Positions 42,112 through 50,732 of a stretch of 64,000 bases of DNA are shown here, piece by piece (position 1 is the first letter of the stretch; every line of letters begins with the position of its first letter). Below the pieces are notes generated by a model. That model was not told the origin of the DNA, ran no database searches, and was given only the letters and a program-made list of their open reading frames with translations. The DNA is taken from the NCBI GenBank assembly GCA_963828445.1, contig CAWHFP010000040.1, positions 248,001 through 312,000 of the forward strand, given 5' to 3'. Origin of the DNA: Bog-532 sp963828445 (GTDB lineage Bacteria; Actinomycetota; Actinomycetes; Streptosporangiales; Streptosporangiaceae). Position numbers and translations under genes: made by a program.

Positions 42112-43476
42112 ATGAGCGGCCGGACCAAGATCATCCTCGACGAGTCCGAACTGCCGCGCCAGTGGTACAACGTGATCCCGGACCTGCCCTCCCCGCCGCC
42201 TCCGCCGCTGCACCCGGGCACCCTGCAGCCGGTGGGACCGCAGGATCTGGCGCCGCTGTTCCCGATGGCGCTCATCGCTCAGGAGGTCACGGCCGACTCC
42301 CACGTGCCGATCCCCGAGGAAGTCCTCGACGTCTACCGGCTGTGGCGGCCGACCCCGCTGTTCCGGGCCCACCGGCTGGAGAAGGCGCTGAACACCCCGG
42401 CCCGGATCTACTACAAGTACGAGGGCGTGTCCCCGGCCGGTTCGCACAAGCCGAACACCGCGGTGCCGCAGGCGTACTACAACGCCGTCGAAGGCACGCG
42501 CAAGCTCACCACCGAGACCGGGGCGGGCCAGTGGGGGAGCGCGCTGGCCTTCGCCTCCGCCCAGTTCGGGCTGGAGTGCGAGGTCTGGATGGTGCGCGCC
42601 TCCTACGACCAGAAGCCGTACCGGCGCGCGCTGATGGAGACCTACGGCGCCACCGTGCACGCCAGCCCGAGCCGGGAGACCACCGCGGGCAGCAAGATCC
42701 TGGCCGACGACCCGGACTCGCCGGGCAGCCTGGGCATCGCGATCAGCGAGGCGGTCGAGGTCGCCGGGGCCCACGACGACACCCGGTACGCGCTGGGCAG
42801 CGTGCTCAACCATGTGCTGCTGCACCAGACCGTGATCGGTGAAGAGGCGCTCAAGCAGTTCGCGCAGGCCGGCGAGACCGCGCCCGACCTGATCGTGGGC
42901 TGCACCGGCGGCGGCTCGAACTTCGCGGGCCTGATCTTCCCGTTCCTGCGCGAGAAGCTGGCCGGGCGGATCAACCCGGTGTTCCGGGCGGTCGAGCCGA
43001 CCGCGTCCCCGTCGTTCACCCGCGGCCGGTACGCCTACGACTTCGGCGACACCGCCGGGTTCACCCCGCTGCTGAAGATGCACACCCTGGGCCACGACTT
43101 CGTGCCGGACCCGATCCACGCCGGCGGCCTGCGCTACCACGGCATGTCGCCGCTGCTGTCGCACGCCTACGAGCTGGGCCTGTTCGAGGCGGTCAGCAAG
43201 CCGCAGCGGGAGTGCTTCGCGGCCGGCATCCAGTTCGCCCGGGCCGAGGGCATCGTGCCCGCGCCCGAGCCCACGCACGCGCTGGCTTCGGTCATCGAGG
43301 AGGCCAAGCGCTGCGCCGAGTCCGGCGAGGAGAAGGTCATCCTGACCGCGCTGTGCGGCCACGGGCACTTCGACATGGCCGCCTACCAGCGGTTCCTGTC
43401 CGGGGAGATGGACGACTACGACCTCCCGCAGGAGCGGATCGAGGACGCCCTCACCCACCTCCCGGCCCTGGCCTGA
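42112..43476 (+). CDS. trpB2: TrpB-like pyridoxal-phosphate protein (tryptophan synthase beta 2 type)
   Basis: This is 454 residues from ATG 42112, preceded by GCGGAGG. The PLP lysine is in GSHKPNTAVPQAYY. The TrpB2 signatures ETGAGQWGSALAFA and GCTGGGSNFAGL (phosphate loop) are present, as is the long N-terminal extension (LPRQWYNVIPDLPSP). TrpB2 enzymes join indole and serine to make tryptophan and usually act without TrpA. No other trp gene is adjacent, so this is a stand-alone copy for indole salvage or another PLP reaction. Confidence 0.93.
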   Translation: MSGRTKIILDESELPRQWYNVIPDLPSPPPPPLHPGTLQPVGPQDLAPLFPMALIAQEVTADSHVPIPEEVLDVYRLWRPTPLFRAHRLEKALNTPARIYYKYEGVSPAGSHKPNTAVPQAYYNAVEGTRKLTTETGAGQWGSALAFASAQFGLECEVWMVRASYDQKPYRRALMETYGATVHASPSRETTAGSKILADDPDSPGSLGIAISEAVEVAGAHDDTRYALGSVLNHVLLHQTVIGEEALKQFAQAGETAPDLIVGCTGGGSNFAGLIFPFLREKLAGRINPVFRAVEPTASPSFTRGRYAYDFGDTAGFTPLLKMHTLGHDFVPDPIHAGGLRYHGMSPLLSHAYELGLFEAVSKPQRECFAAGIQFARAEGIVPAPEPTHALASVIEEAKRCAESGEEKVILTALCGHGHFDMAAYQRFLSGEMDDYDLPQERIEDALTHLPALA

Positions 43477-43481
43477 GTGCC

Positions 43482-43727
43482 ATGAAAGGGGACTGGGTCG
43501 AGATCGTGATCGATGCCGGCAACGAGGACGCCCGCACCTACGAAGTGACCGCGACCAAGGCCGGGCGCCGGGTGGAGATCGCCAACCGGCGCGGTGTCGT
43601 CGAGGTCAGCGAGGTGACCCGCAGCGGCACGCCGGTGCGCACGGCCCGGTTCATGTCCAGCCGCATCCTGGCCCTGGTCGAGCACCCCGCCGCCGACTCC
43701 GGTGAGCCAGGCGGTACCGAGGAGTGA
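43482..43727 (+). CDS. Small hypothetical protein (81 residues)
   Basis: The start is ATG 43482, 5 bp after the trpB2 stop, and the gene precedes the HAD gene by 9 bp, so it sits inside a tight three-gene operon. The protein is beta-rich (WVEIVIDAGNEDARTYEVTATKAGRRVEIANRRG; VVEVSEVTRSGTPVRTARFMSSRILALVEHP). I do not recognise a named family. Codon use is like that of the neighbours, which supports a real gene. Confidence 0.65.
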   Translation: MKGDWVEIVIDAGNEDARTYEVTATKAGRRVEIANRRGVVEVSEVTRSGTPVRTARFMSSRILALVEHPAADSGEPGGTEE

Positions 43728-43736
43728 CGGTGAGGA

Positions 43737-44456
43737 GTGACCGTGGACTTCGGTGACTTCGACGCGCTCAGCTTCGACTGTTACGGCACGCTGATCGACT
43801 GGGAGGCCGGCATCGCCGCCGTCCTCGGTCCCTGGGCCCGGGACCAGGGCCTGGACCTGACCGACGAGGCCCTGCTGACCGCCTACTCGGCCCACGAAGC
43901 CAGCGCCGAGGCCAGCCGCCCGGCCGATCCGTATCCGCTGATCCTGGCCCGCAGCCTGCGTGACCTGGGCCATGAGCTGGGCGCCCAGGTCACCGAGGTG
44001 GACGCGGAGCGGATGGCCGCCTCGGTCCCGGCCTGGCCCGCTTTCCCGGACTCGCCCGCCGCCCTGAACGCCCTGGCCCAGCGCTATCAGCTGATCATCT
44101 TGTCCAACGTGGACCGGGCCTCGTTCGCGGCCAGTAACCGCCGCCTGCAGGTCACCTTCACCAGCGTCCTGACCGCCGAGGACATCGGCTCCTACAAGCC
44201 GTCGGCGCGGAACTTCGACGCCCTGCTGGCCGAGGCCGACCGGCTCGGCATCAAGCGCGGACGGCTGCTGCACGTGGCCCAGAGCCTGTTCCACGACCAC
44301 GGGCCGGCCAAGAAGGCGGGCCTGCCCACGGTGTGGATCAACCGGCGGCACGACCGCCCGGGCTGGGGCGCCACCCCGCGCCCGGCCGCCGGGGTCACCC
44401 CCGACTGGGAGTTCCCCTCCCTGGCCGCCTTCGCCGACGCCGCCGCGCCCCGGTAA
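43737..44456 (+). CDS. HAD-superfamily hydrolase, haloacid dehalogenase type II-like
   Basis: This is 239 residues from GTG 43737. Motif I is LSFDCYGTLIDWE, with the catalytic Asp in the type II dehalogenase context (second Asp replaced by Tyr). The Ser/Thr motif II is in LIILSNVDRAS and the Lys in YKPSARNFDALL. The last motif (HDHGPAKKAGLPTVWINRR) is typical of (S)-2-haloacid dehalogenase/FMN hydrolase-like HADs. The true substrate is uncertain. It ends the trpB2 operon and is convergent with the FMN reductase gene. Confidence 0.87.
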   Translation: MTVDFGDFDALSFDCYGTLIDWEAGIAAVLGPWARDQGLDLTDEALLTAYSAHEASAEASRPADPYPLILARSLRDLGHELGAQVTEVDAERMAASVPAWPAFPDSPAALNALAQRYQLIILSNVDRASFAASNRRLQVTFTSVLTAEDIGSYKPSARNFDALLAEADRLGIKRGRLLHVAQSLFHDHGPAKKAGLPTVWINRRHDRPGWGATPRPAAGVTPDWEFPSLAAFADAAAPR

Positions 44457-44484
44457 CCCCGCTAACCCAGCGAACTCAGCAGCC

Positions 44485-45023
44485 TCAGCCACGGCGGCCA
44501 CGATGTCGTCGATCACCCGGGCCGCCTCGGCCCGGAACCCCGGGTCCCGCACCAGCCCGTCCGGCCCGATCGCCTGCCGCGGCAAGGTGATCCGGCGGCA
44601 GGCCTTCTCGATGACCTCGGCGCCCACGTAGCCCAGCACCGAGGCCAGCGACTCCTCAGCGCCCGCGCCGCGTCCCGGCGCGGCCACGTTGATCCAGGCG
44701 GTCGGCTTGCCGTACATCTCGCCGCCGCCCACGGTCCAGTCCAGCAGGTTCTTGAAGCTGCCGGGCAGGCTGCCCGCGTACTCGGGCGTGCAGAACACCA
44801 CCGCGTCGGCGCCCGCGATGGCCTTGCGCAACTGGTCCGCGGCCCCCGGCAGCGGTTCCCGGTCGTCGTCGGGGTTGAACGCCGGCAGCTCGCTCAGCCC
44901 CTCGTACAGCACGGCCGTGACCATCCGCGGCGTCACCTCGCGCATGGTGCGCAGCGCGGCCGTGTTGGCCGACCCGCCCCGTGTGCTCCCCGACACCAGC
45001 AGGATGTGCGTCCGATCCGCCAC
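44485..45023 (-). CDS. NADPH-dependent FMN reductase-family flavoprotein (3' end shifted or stop lost)
   Basis: The start is GTG 45023 (ADRTHILLVSGSTRGGSANTAALRT), chosen because GGAGG lies 6 bases upstream. The flavodoxin-like fold shows the phosphate loop SGSTRGGSANT and the NADPH/FMN loop FCTPEYAGSLPGSFKNLLDWTVGGGEM, as in ArsH/azoreductase-like reductases. The reading frame as given runs past the expected end to 43416, antisense to the HAD gene. One missing base near 44488 would give a TGA at 44485 after DDIVAAVA, a natural end at 179 residues. It is divergent from the ferritin/CDGSH gene (111-bp gap). Confidence 0.8.
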
Positions 45024-45134
45024 CCGTGCCTCCATTTCGTTCACCCGTGGCGAAGATGGGCGAAACCCGCTAGGGAATCGCACCAACTAGAGCAAAACTG
45101 GCCCCACGCTGCACCAGTCCATACGGGGAGATTA

Positions 45135-48100
45135 ATGACTACCAGCGAGCAGCCGGACCAGAAGACGGGTCAGGAGACGGACCAGCCCGTCACCGCGACG
45201 GGCCGCCTGGCCCAGGTCATCGCGGCCCGGGGCGGCCTGGCCCCGCCCGAGGCGCCGTTCGTGATCGAGCACCGCGAGGCCCTCATCTACATGCTGTGCG
45301 AGGCGGCCGAACTCGAGCACGGCATCATGTGCCAGTACCTGTACGCCGCCTTCTCGCTCAAGAACAGCGAGGGCGAGGAGCTGACCGAAGCCGAGCTGGC
45401 CAAGACCCGCCGCTGGCGCAAGGTCATCATGCACGTGGCCACCCAGGAGATGCTGCACCTGGCTCTGGTCCAGAACCTGCTGTCGGCGGTGGGGGCGGCC
45501 CCGCACCTGTCGCGGCCGAACTTCCCGCACCCGGCCAGCCACTACCCGGCCGGCGTGCACCTGGCCCTGCTGCCCTTCGGCGAGGACGCCGTGCGGCACT
45601 TCATGTTCCTGGAGCGCCCCGAGGGCATGGACATCCGCGACGCCGAGGGGCTGGCCGCCTTCGGGCGGGCCGCGCCGCTGATGGAGGCGGGCGACATCGT
45701 GCCCCGCGGCCAGGACTTCCAGACCGTCGGGCACCTGTACCGGTCGATCGAGGCGGGCTTCCGGCACCTCGTCGAACGGCACGGCGAGGACTGGCTGTTC
45801 GTCGGCCCGCCCCGGGCTCAGGCCACCCCCGGGACCTTCGGCTGGCCCGAGCTGGTCGCGGTCACCGACCTGGCCTCGGCCCAGCGGGCCATCGACGAGA
45901 TCCTCGAGCAGGGCGAGGGGCCGCGGGGGGCCTGGCAGAGCGCGCACTTCGGCCAGTTCGTGGAGATCCTGGACGAGTACACGCAGGCCCAGGAGGCCAA
46001 CCCGGGCCTGATGGCGACCCGGCCGGTGCAGACGGCCAACGTCCGCCCGTGTGACAACGGGGCCGAAGTCGCCCTGGTCACCGACCCGGTCACGGCCCGG
46101 GTCATGGACCTGTTCAACGTGGCCTACGAGGTGCTGCTGGCGATCTTCGAGCGCTTCTTCGCCCACACCGACGAGTCCGACACCCAGCTGCAGACGCTGG
46201 CCACCGCCAGCGTGGGACTGATGGCCCAGGTCATCAGCCCTCTCGGCGACCTGATCACCACCTTGCCCGCGGGCCCGGAGTACCCCGGGCGGACCGCGGG
46301 CCCGAGCTTCGAGCTGTTCTACGAGAGCGACTACCTGCTGCCGCACCGGGACGCGGCCTGGGCGCTGCTGGCCGAGCGGCTCGACGTCGCGGCCGGCTTC
46401 GCCCAGGAGATCGTCGACGGCGATCCGGACGGCCCAACCGGGCCCGCGCCCGCCCCCGTGACCGCGGTGGTCGAGCAGGCCGGCGCCACCCTGGCCCGCC
46501 TGTCCGGCTCGCTGGCCGCCTTCCTGCCGCCGTCCGCGGCGCACGCACCGGCCGCGCCCGGTGCGGACCCGGCCGCGGCCACCGCCCCCGCCGACGCCGA
46601 TCTGCCCGCCCTGCAAGCCCGCGCTGATGATTTTCATCTAACGCCGGTGCGCGACCCTTCCGGTAACTTCACCGGCGATCTCGCCCGGGCCCTCGACGGG
46701 GTCTGGACGCTGACCTCGCACCTGCTCCAGCCGGGCCCCGGTTCCCGGGAGCCGCGCTGGCTGGCTCCGCGCCTGATCGACAGCGTCCTCCGCCCCCTGG
46801 CCGACGCCCTCAAGGCCCGCACCGAAACGGAAGCCTCAAATAACACGTCTGCCCCACCAGAAACATCAGACTCGGTAGCCCCGGCCGATCAAGTGTGGCT
46901 GCTGGCCCAGGACCTGACCCGGCTCCGGGTCCGATCTCACCAGGACGGCGGCGCCCGGGCCGCCGAGCCGGGCCTGGCCGAAGCCACCGCCGGCCTGCAG
47001 GATCTGGCCTGCGCGCTGGCCCCGGCCGCGGGCCGGGCCGCGACCCTGCGCGACCTGCAGGCCGAACTGCCCGCGGGTATCCAGGTCGCCCGCAACGGTC
47101 CCTACCTGGCCACCAACGTGGCCTCGGTCCGCGACTACCTGGGCCAGGAAGTCCCGGTCCCACCCCGGGTCGGCCCCCCGCAGCTGGCACTGTGCCGCTG
47201 CGGCGCCTCGGCCCGGAAGCCGTTCTGCGACGGCAGCCACGCCAGCAACGGGTTCACCGGCGACAAGGACCCCCAGCGGGTCCCCGACCACCGCGACCGC
47301 TACGACGGCGAGCAGGTCACGGTGCTCGACAACCGGGGCGTGTGCCAGCACTCGGGCTTCTGCACCGACCGGCTGAACACCGTGTTCCGCGCCAGCGCCG
47401 AGCCGTTCGTGGCTCCCAGCGGGGGACGGATGGACGAGATCGTGCGGGCGGTCCGGGATTGCCCGTCGGGCGCTCTCGGCCTGGCCTTCGACGGTCACGA
47501 GCAGCGGGCCCTGGCCGACTGGCACGGGCGCCGGTACCAGGCCGTCGAGATCACCAAGGACGGCCCGTACCGGATCACCGGCGGGCTGTCGCTGACCGGC
47601 CCGGACGGCGCCGCCGTGCCCCAGGGCGAAGGGGCGTCGCGGGAGCACTACGCGCTCTGCCGCTGCGGCCACTCGCAGAACAAGCCGTTCTGCAGCGGCA
47701 TGCACTGGTACGTCGGCTTCAGCGACCCCGAGCTGACCCCGGGCCGGGTGCCGAGCCTGTTCGAATGGGCCGGCGGCCTGCCCGGCCTGACCCGGCTGAC
47801 CCGGCGGCTGTACGAGAAGCTGATCCCGGCCGACCCGCTGCTGGCCCCGGCGTTCGCGGACCTGCCGCCCGGCTACCCGGAGCGGGAAGCAGCCCGGGTC
47901 GGCGCCTCATTCGGTGGCCCAGTCGGTGGCCCAGTCGGTGGCGCAGTCGGCGGCCCGGCGGGCGACGGGACCTGGGCGCCCGCGGTGACCGGCGAGTTCG
48001 GGCCGGACCAGCAGGCCCGCTGGGTGACGCTGGCGGGCCAGGCCGCGGGCGAGGCGGGCCTGCCCGCCGACGCCCCGTTCCGGGCCGCGCTCACCGCGTT

Positions 48101-48476
48101 CCTCACCTGGTACGCCAGCGCCGCCCTGACCAGCCAGGAGGGCGACCTGATGGCCTGGGGCTGGACGGCGGCCGGGCCCCCGGACACCACCGCCCAGCCC
48201 GGCGCCGAGGACGCCGAGGACGCCGGTCCGTCCGTCACCCTGCCGGGGCCGGACGAACCGGTGAGCTTCGCCACCCACGTCAAGCCGATGTTCCGGGCCA
48301 AGGACCGGCAGTCCATGCTGTTCGCGTTCGACCTGTGGTCCTACGACGACGTGCGCACCCACGCCGCCGACGTGCTGGACCGGGTGGCCAACGGGACCAT
48401 GCCCTGCGACGGGGCCTGGCCCAGCCAGCAGGTGCAGGCCTTCCGGCGCTGGACCGAGACCGGCACGCCGGCGTGA
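45135..48476 (+). CDS. Five-module iron/redox fusion: ferritin-like, CDGSH, Fer4_19-type, CDGSH, globin-like, plus C-terminal domain
   Basis: This is 1113 residues from ATG 45135. (1) Residues about 40-330 form a ferritin-like domain of the VioB/RebD type, with Glu56-x2-Glu59-x-Glu61-His62 and Glu105-x2-His108. (2) CDGSH cluster site: Cys687, Cys689, Cys698, His702. (3) A single 4Fe-4S-type (Fer4_19) domain: Cys737, Cys743, Cys776. (4) A second CDGSH site: Cys842, Cys844, Cys853, His857 (CSGMH variant). (5) Residues about 876-1010 resemble a truncated haemoglobin but lack a clear proximal His. (6) About 1035-1113 is a domain with FAFDLWSYDDV and GTMPCDGAW, of unknown role. Overlap with the DUF2071 gene suggests co-translation. 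Iron handling or electron transfer is inferred; the substrate is unknown. Confidence 0.88.
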   Translation: MTTSEQPDQKTGQETDQPVTATGRLAQVIAARGGLAPPEAPFVIEHREALIYMLCEAAELEHGIMCQYLYAAFSLKNSEGEELTEAELAKTRRWRKVIMHVATQEMLHLALVQNLLSAVGAAPHLSRPNFPHPASHYPAGVHLALLPFGEDAVRHFMFLERPEGMDIRDAEGLAAFGRAAPLMEAGDIVPRGQDFQTVGHLYRSIEAGFRHLVERHGEDWLFVGPPRAQATPGTFGWPELVAVTDLASAQRAIDEILEQGEGPRGAWQSAHFGQFVEILDEYTQAQEANPGLMATRPVQTANVRPCDNGAEVALVTDPVTARVMDLFNVAYEVLLAIFERFFAHTDESDTQLQTLATASVGLMAQVISPLGDLITTLPAGPEYPGRTAGPSFELFYESDYLLPHRDAAWALLAERLDVAAGFAQEIVDGDPDGPTGPAPAPVTAVVEQAGATLARLSGSLAAFLPPSAAHAPAAPGADPAAATAPADADLPALQARADDFHLTPVRDPSGNFTGDLARALDGVWTLTSHLLQPGPGSREPRWLAPRLIDSVLRPLADALKARTETEASNNTSAPPETSDSVAPADQVWLLAQDLTRLRVRSHQDGGARAAEPGLAEATAGLQDLACALAPAAGRAATLRDLQAELPAGIQVARNGPYLATNVASVRDYLGQEVPVPPRVGPPQLALCRCGASARKPFCDGSHASNGFTGDKDPQRVPDHRDRYDGEQVTVLDNRGVCQHSGFCTDRLNTVFRASAEPFVAPSGGRMDEIVRAVRDCPSGALGLAFDGHEQRALADWHGRRYQAVEITKDGPYRITGGLSLTGPDGAAVPQGEGASREHYALCRCGHSQNKPFCSGMHWYVGFSDPELTPGRVPSLFEWAGGLPGLTRLTRRLYEKLIPADPLLAPAFADLPPGYPEREAARVGASFGGPVGGPVGGAVGGPAGDGTWAPAVTGEFGPDQQARWVTLAGQAAGEAGLPADAPFRAALTAFLTWYASAALTSQEGDLMAWGWTAAGPPDTTAQPGAEDAEDAGPSVTLPGPDEPVSFATHVKPMFRAKDRQSMLFAFDLWSYDDVRTHAADVLDRVANGTMPCDGAWPSQQVQAFRRWTETGTPA
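47911..47960. repeat. 12-bp tandem repeat encoding Gly-Gly-Pro-Val inside the globin-like domain
   Basis: The unit tcggtggcccag occurs about three and a half times with small changes, giving GGPVGGPVGGAVGGPAG at residues about 926-942. It stands where truncated haemoglobins carry the FGGP turn and helices leading to the haem-binding His. Confidence 0.8.
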
Positions 48477-49213
48477 CCGGGACCAGCGAGGTCCCGCTCA
48501 CCGGCATCTGCCCGTTCACCGTGGACCGGCCGATCATGCGCCAGCGCTGGGAGCGCCTGAGCTTCCTGCACTGGGGGTTCGAGCCGGCCGCGGTGCAGCG
48601 GCTGCTGCCGGACGGCCTGACCGCGGAGACCTGGGACGGCGCCGCCTGGGTGGGGCTGGTGCCGTTCTTCATGCAGGTGGCCAGCCCGGCCGGCCGGGGG
48701 GTCCCGTGGGTGTCGAACTTCTGCGAGACCAACGTCCGCACCTACGTGCGCGACGAGTCCGGCCGCGGCGGGATCTGGTTCTTCTCCCTCGACGCGGCCC
48801 GGCTCGGCGCGGTCCTGGCCGCCCGGAGCGGCCCGTACCGGCTGCCGTACTTCTGGTCGTCGATGCGGCTCGGCCGGCGCGGGGATGAGATGGCCTACCT
48901 GACCCGCCGCCGCTGGCCCCGGCCCACCCCGGCCACCAGCCGGGTCCGGGTCCGGATCGGCGACCCGATCCCATTCGGACAGGTCAGCGAGTTCGAGCAC
49001 TTCCTCACCGCGCGCTGGCGGCTGTTCAGCGTGACCGCGGGCCGGCGCACCTCGGCCCGGGCCTGTCACGGCCCCTGGCCCCTGCACCGGGCCACCGCCA
49101 CCACGGTGGACGATCAGCTGCTGACCGCGGCCGGGCTGCCCGCCCCGGACGGCCCGCCGCTGGTCCACTGGTCCCCCGGGGTGGACGTGGCCATCGGGCG
49201 CCCGGAAAAATAA
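48473..49213 (+). CDS. DUF2071 (YqjF-like) family protein
   Basis: This is 246 residues from GTG 48473, overlapping the stop of the fusion-protein gene (GTGA). The DUF2071 pattern is clear: RPIMRQRWERLSFLHWGFEPAAVQRLLPDGLTAETWDGAAWVGLVPFFM, then FCETNVRTYVRDESGRGGIWFFSLDAARLGAVLAAR and the end LVHWSPGVDVAIGRPE. The fold is related to acetoacetate-decarboxylase-like barrels, but no activity is established. Translational coupling implies equal amounts with the upstream iron/redox protein. Confidence 0.88.
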   Translation: MTGTSEVPLTGICPFTVDRPIMRQRWERLSFLHWGFEPAAVQRLLPDGLTAETWDGAAWVGLVPFFMQVASPAGRGVPWVSNFCETNVRTYVRDESGRGGIWFFSLDAARLGAVLAARSGPYRLPYFWSSMRLGRRGDEMAYLTRRRWPRPTPATSRVRVRIGDPIPFGQVSEFEHFLTARWRLFSVTAGRRTSARACHGPWPLHRATATTVDDQLLTAAGLPAPDGPPLVHWSPGVDVAIGRPEK

Positions 49214-49263
49214 CGGGCAGCCAAGACCACAGTGATAGCTGAACATTCCCAAAGGGGCATCCC

Positions 49264-49773
49264 ATGACGAGCAATGATCTTCTGGTTGACGCCTTCAGCC
49301 GGGTCCACGGCGTGGTCCACCAGGCCGTGGACAACCTGACCCCCGACGAGCTGGCCTTCCGGGTCAACGGCGACACCAACTCGATCGCCTGGCTGATCTG
49401 GCACCTGAGCCGGATCACCGACGACCACCTGTCCGACGCGGCCAGCAAGGAGCAGGTCTGGACCGGCAGCGGCTGGGTGGAGAAGTTCGGCCTGCCGTTC
49501 CCGGCCGACGCCACCGGCTACGGGTTCGGCGGCGACGACGTGGCCGCGGTCAAGCCCAAGTCGGGTGAGATCCTGATCGGCTACTTCGACGAGGTGATCG
49601 AGGAGGCGACCCGGTTCGTGAAGAACCTCAAGGAGGATGACTACGGCAAGGTGGTCGACGCCTCCTGGACGCCGCCGGTCACCCTGGCCGTCCGGCTGAT
49701 CAGCGTGGTCTCCGACGACCTGCAGCACGCGGGCCAGGCCATGTTCATCCGCGGCATCGTCGAGAACAGCTAG
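49264..49773 (+). CDS. DinB-like (DUF664) four-helix protein
   Basis: This is 169 residues from ATG 49264 after AAAGGGG. The DinB/YfiT-like bundle is shown by DAFSRVHGVVHQAVDNLTPDELAFR, NSIAWLIWHLSRITDDHLSDAA and SDDLQHAGQAMFIRGI, with His residues in helices 2 and 4 that could bind a metal. Family members include mycothiol- and bacillithiol-dependent transferases. It is the first gene of a tight operon; its TAG stop shares a base with the GTG of agmatinase. Confidence 0.88.
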   Translation: MTSNDLLVDAFSRVHGVVHQAVDNLTPDELAFRVNGDTNSIAWLIWHLSRITDDHLSDAASKEQVWTGSGWVEKFGLPFPADATGYGFGGDDVAAVKPKSGEILIGYFDEVIEEATRFVKNLKEDDYGKVVDASWTPPVTLAVRLISVVSDDLQHAGQAMFIRGIVENS

Positions 49774-50732
49774 TGACCGACACCCCGGAGCCGGTTGGCC
49801 CGCCCAACGCGCTGGTCGTGCCCAGGTACGCGGGCCCGGACACGTTCGCCCGGCTGCCCCGGCTGACCGACGTCGGCCGGGCCGCCGTGGCCATCGCCGG
49901 GATCCCGTTCGACTCCGGGGTGTCCTACCGGCCCGGGGCCCGGTTCGGGCCCGGGTCGGTGCGGGCCGGCTCCAAGCTGCTCCGTCCCTACCACCCGGGC
50001 CTGGAGGTCCACCCGTGGTCCGGGCACCAGGTGGCCGACGCCGGCGACCTGGCCGCCAACCCGTTCGACCTGAACCAGGCCATCGCCGACGTCGAAGGCG
50101 GCGCCCACCAGGTCCTGGCCGACGCCGACCACCTGGTGGCCATCGGCGGCGACCACACGGTGGCCCTGCCCCTGCTGCGGGCCACCGCGGCCCGGCACGG
50201 ACCGGTGGCCCTGGTCCACTTCGACGCCCACCTGGACACCTGGGACACCTACTTCGGCGCGCCCTACACGCACGGCACCCCGTTCCGCCGGGCGGTCGAG
50301 GAGGGGCTGCTGGCCCTGGAGTCCTCGGCCCACGTGGGCATCCGCGGCAGCCTGTACGCGCGGTCCGACCTGACCGACGACCTCCGGCTGGGCTTCGCCA
50401 CCGTGTCCACCGCCGACGTGGCCCGGCGCGGCGTGGACGACGCCATCGACCGGATCCGGGAGCGGGTCGGCGACCGGCCGGTCTACGTCAGCATCGACAT
50501 CGACGTGCTCGACCCGGCCCACGCCCCCGGCACCGGCACCCCCGAGCCGGGCGGCCTGACCACCCGGGAGCTGCAGCTGATCCTGCGCGGGCTGACCGGC
50601 CTGCGGCTGGCCGGCGCGGACATCGTCGAGGTCGCCCCGGCCTATGACCACGCCGAGCTCACCTCGCTGGCCGCGGCCAACGCCGCCTACGAGCTGCTCG
50701 GCCTGTTCGCCCTCCAGGCCGGGCACAGCTGA
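49773..50732 (+). CDS. speB: Agmatinase (ureohydrolase family)
   Basis: This is 319 residues from GTG 49773. The two-manganese site motifs are all present: GGDHTVALP, HFDAHLDTWD and SIDIDVLDPAHAPGTGTPEPGG. The THGTPFRRAVEEG segment points to agmatinase or a related guanidino-acid hydrolase rather than arginase. It should release urea from agmatine to give putrescine, or act on a related guanidino compound. Its TGA stop overlaps the ATG of the nitrilase gene by one base. Confidence 0.92.
   Translation: MTDTPEPVGPPNALVVPRYAGPDTFARLPRLTDVGRAAVAIAGIPFDSGVSYRPGARFGPGSVRAGSKLLRPYHPGLEVHPWSGHQVADAGDLAANPFDLNQAIADVEGGAHQVLADADHLVAIGGDHTVALPLLRATAARHGPVALVHFDAHLDTWDTYFGAPYTHGTPFRRAVEEGLLALESSAHVGIRGSLYARSDLTDDLRLGFATVSTADVARRGVDDAIDRIRERVGDRPVYVSIDIDVLDPAHAPGTGTPEPGGLTTRELQLILRGLTGLRLAGADIVEVAPAYDHAELTSLAAANAAYELLGLFALQAGHS

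Noticed and set aside
46895..49213. A long plus-strand frame of 772 codons overlapping the fusion protein
   Set aside because: Its first 526 codons are an Arg/Pro/Gly-rich shadow of the fusion protein. Only the part from 48473 (DUF2071) is a real protein.
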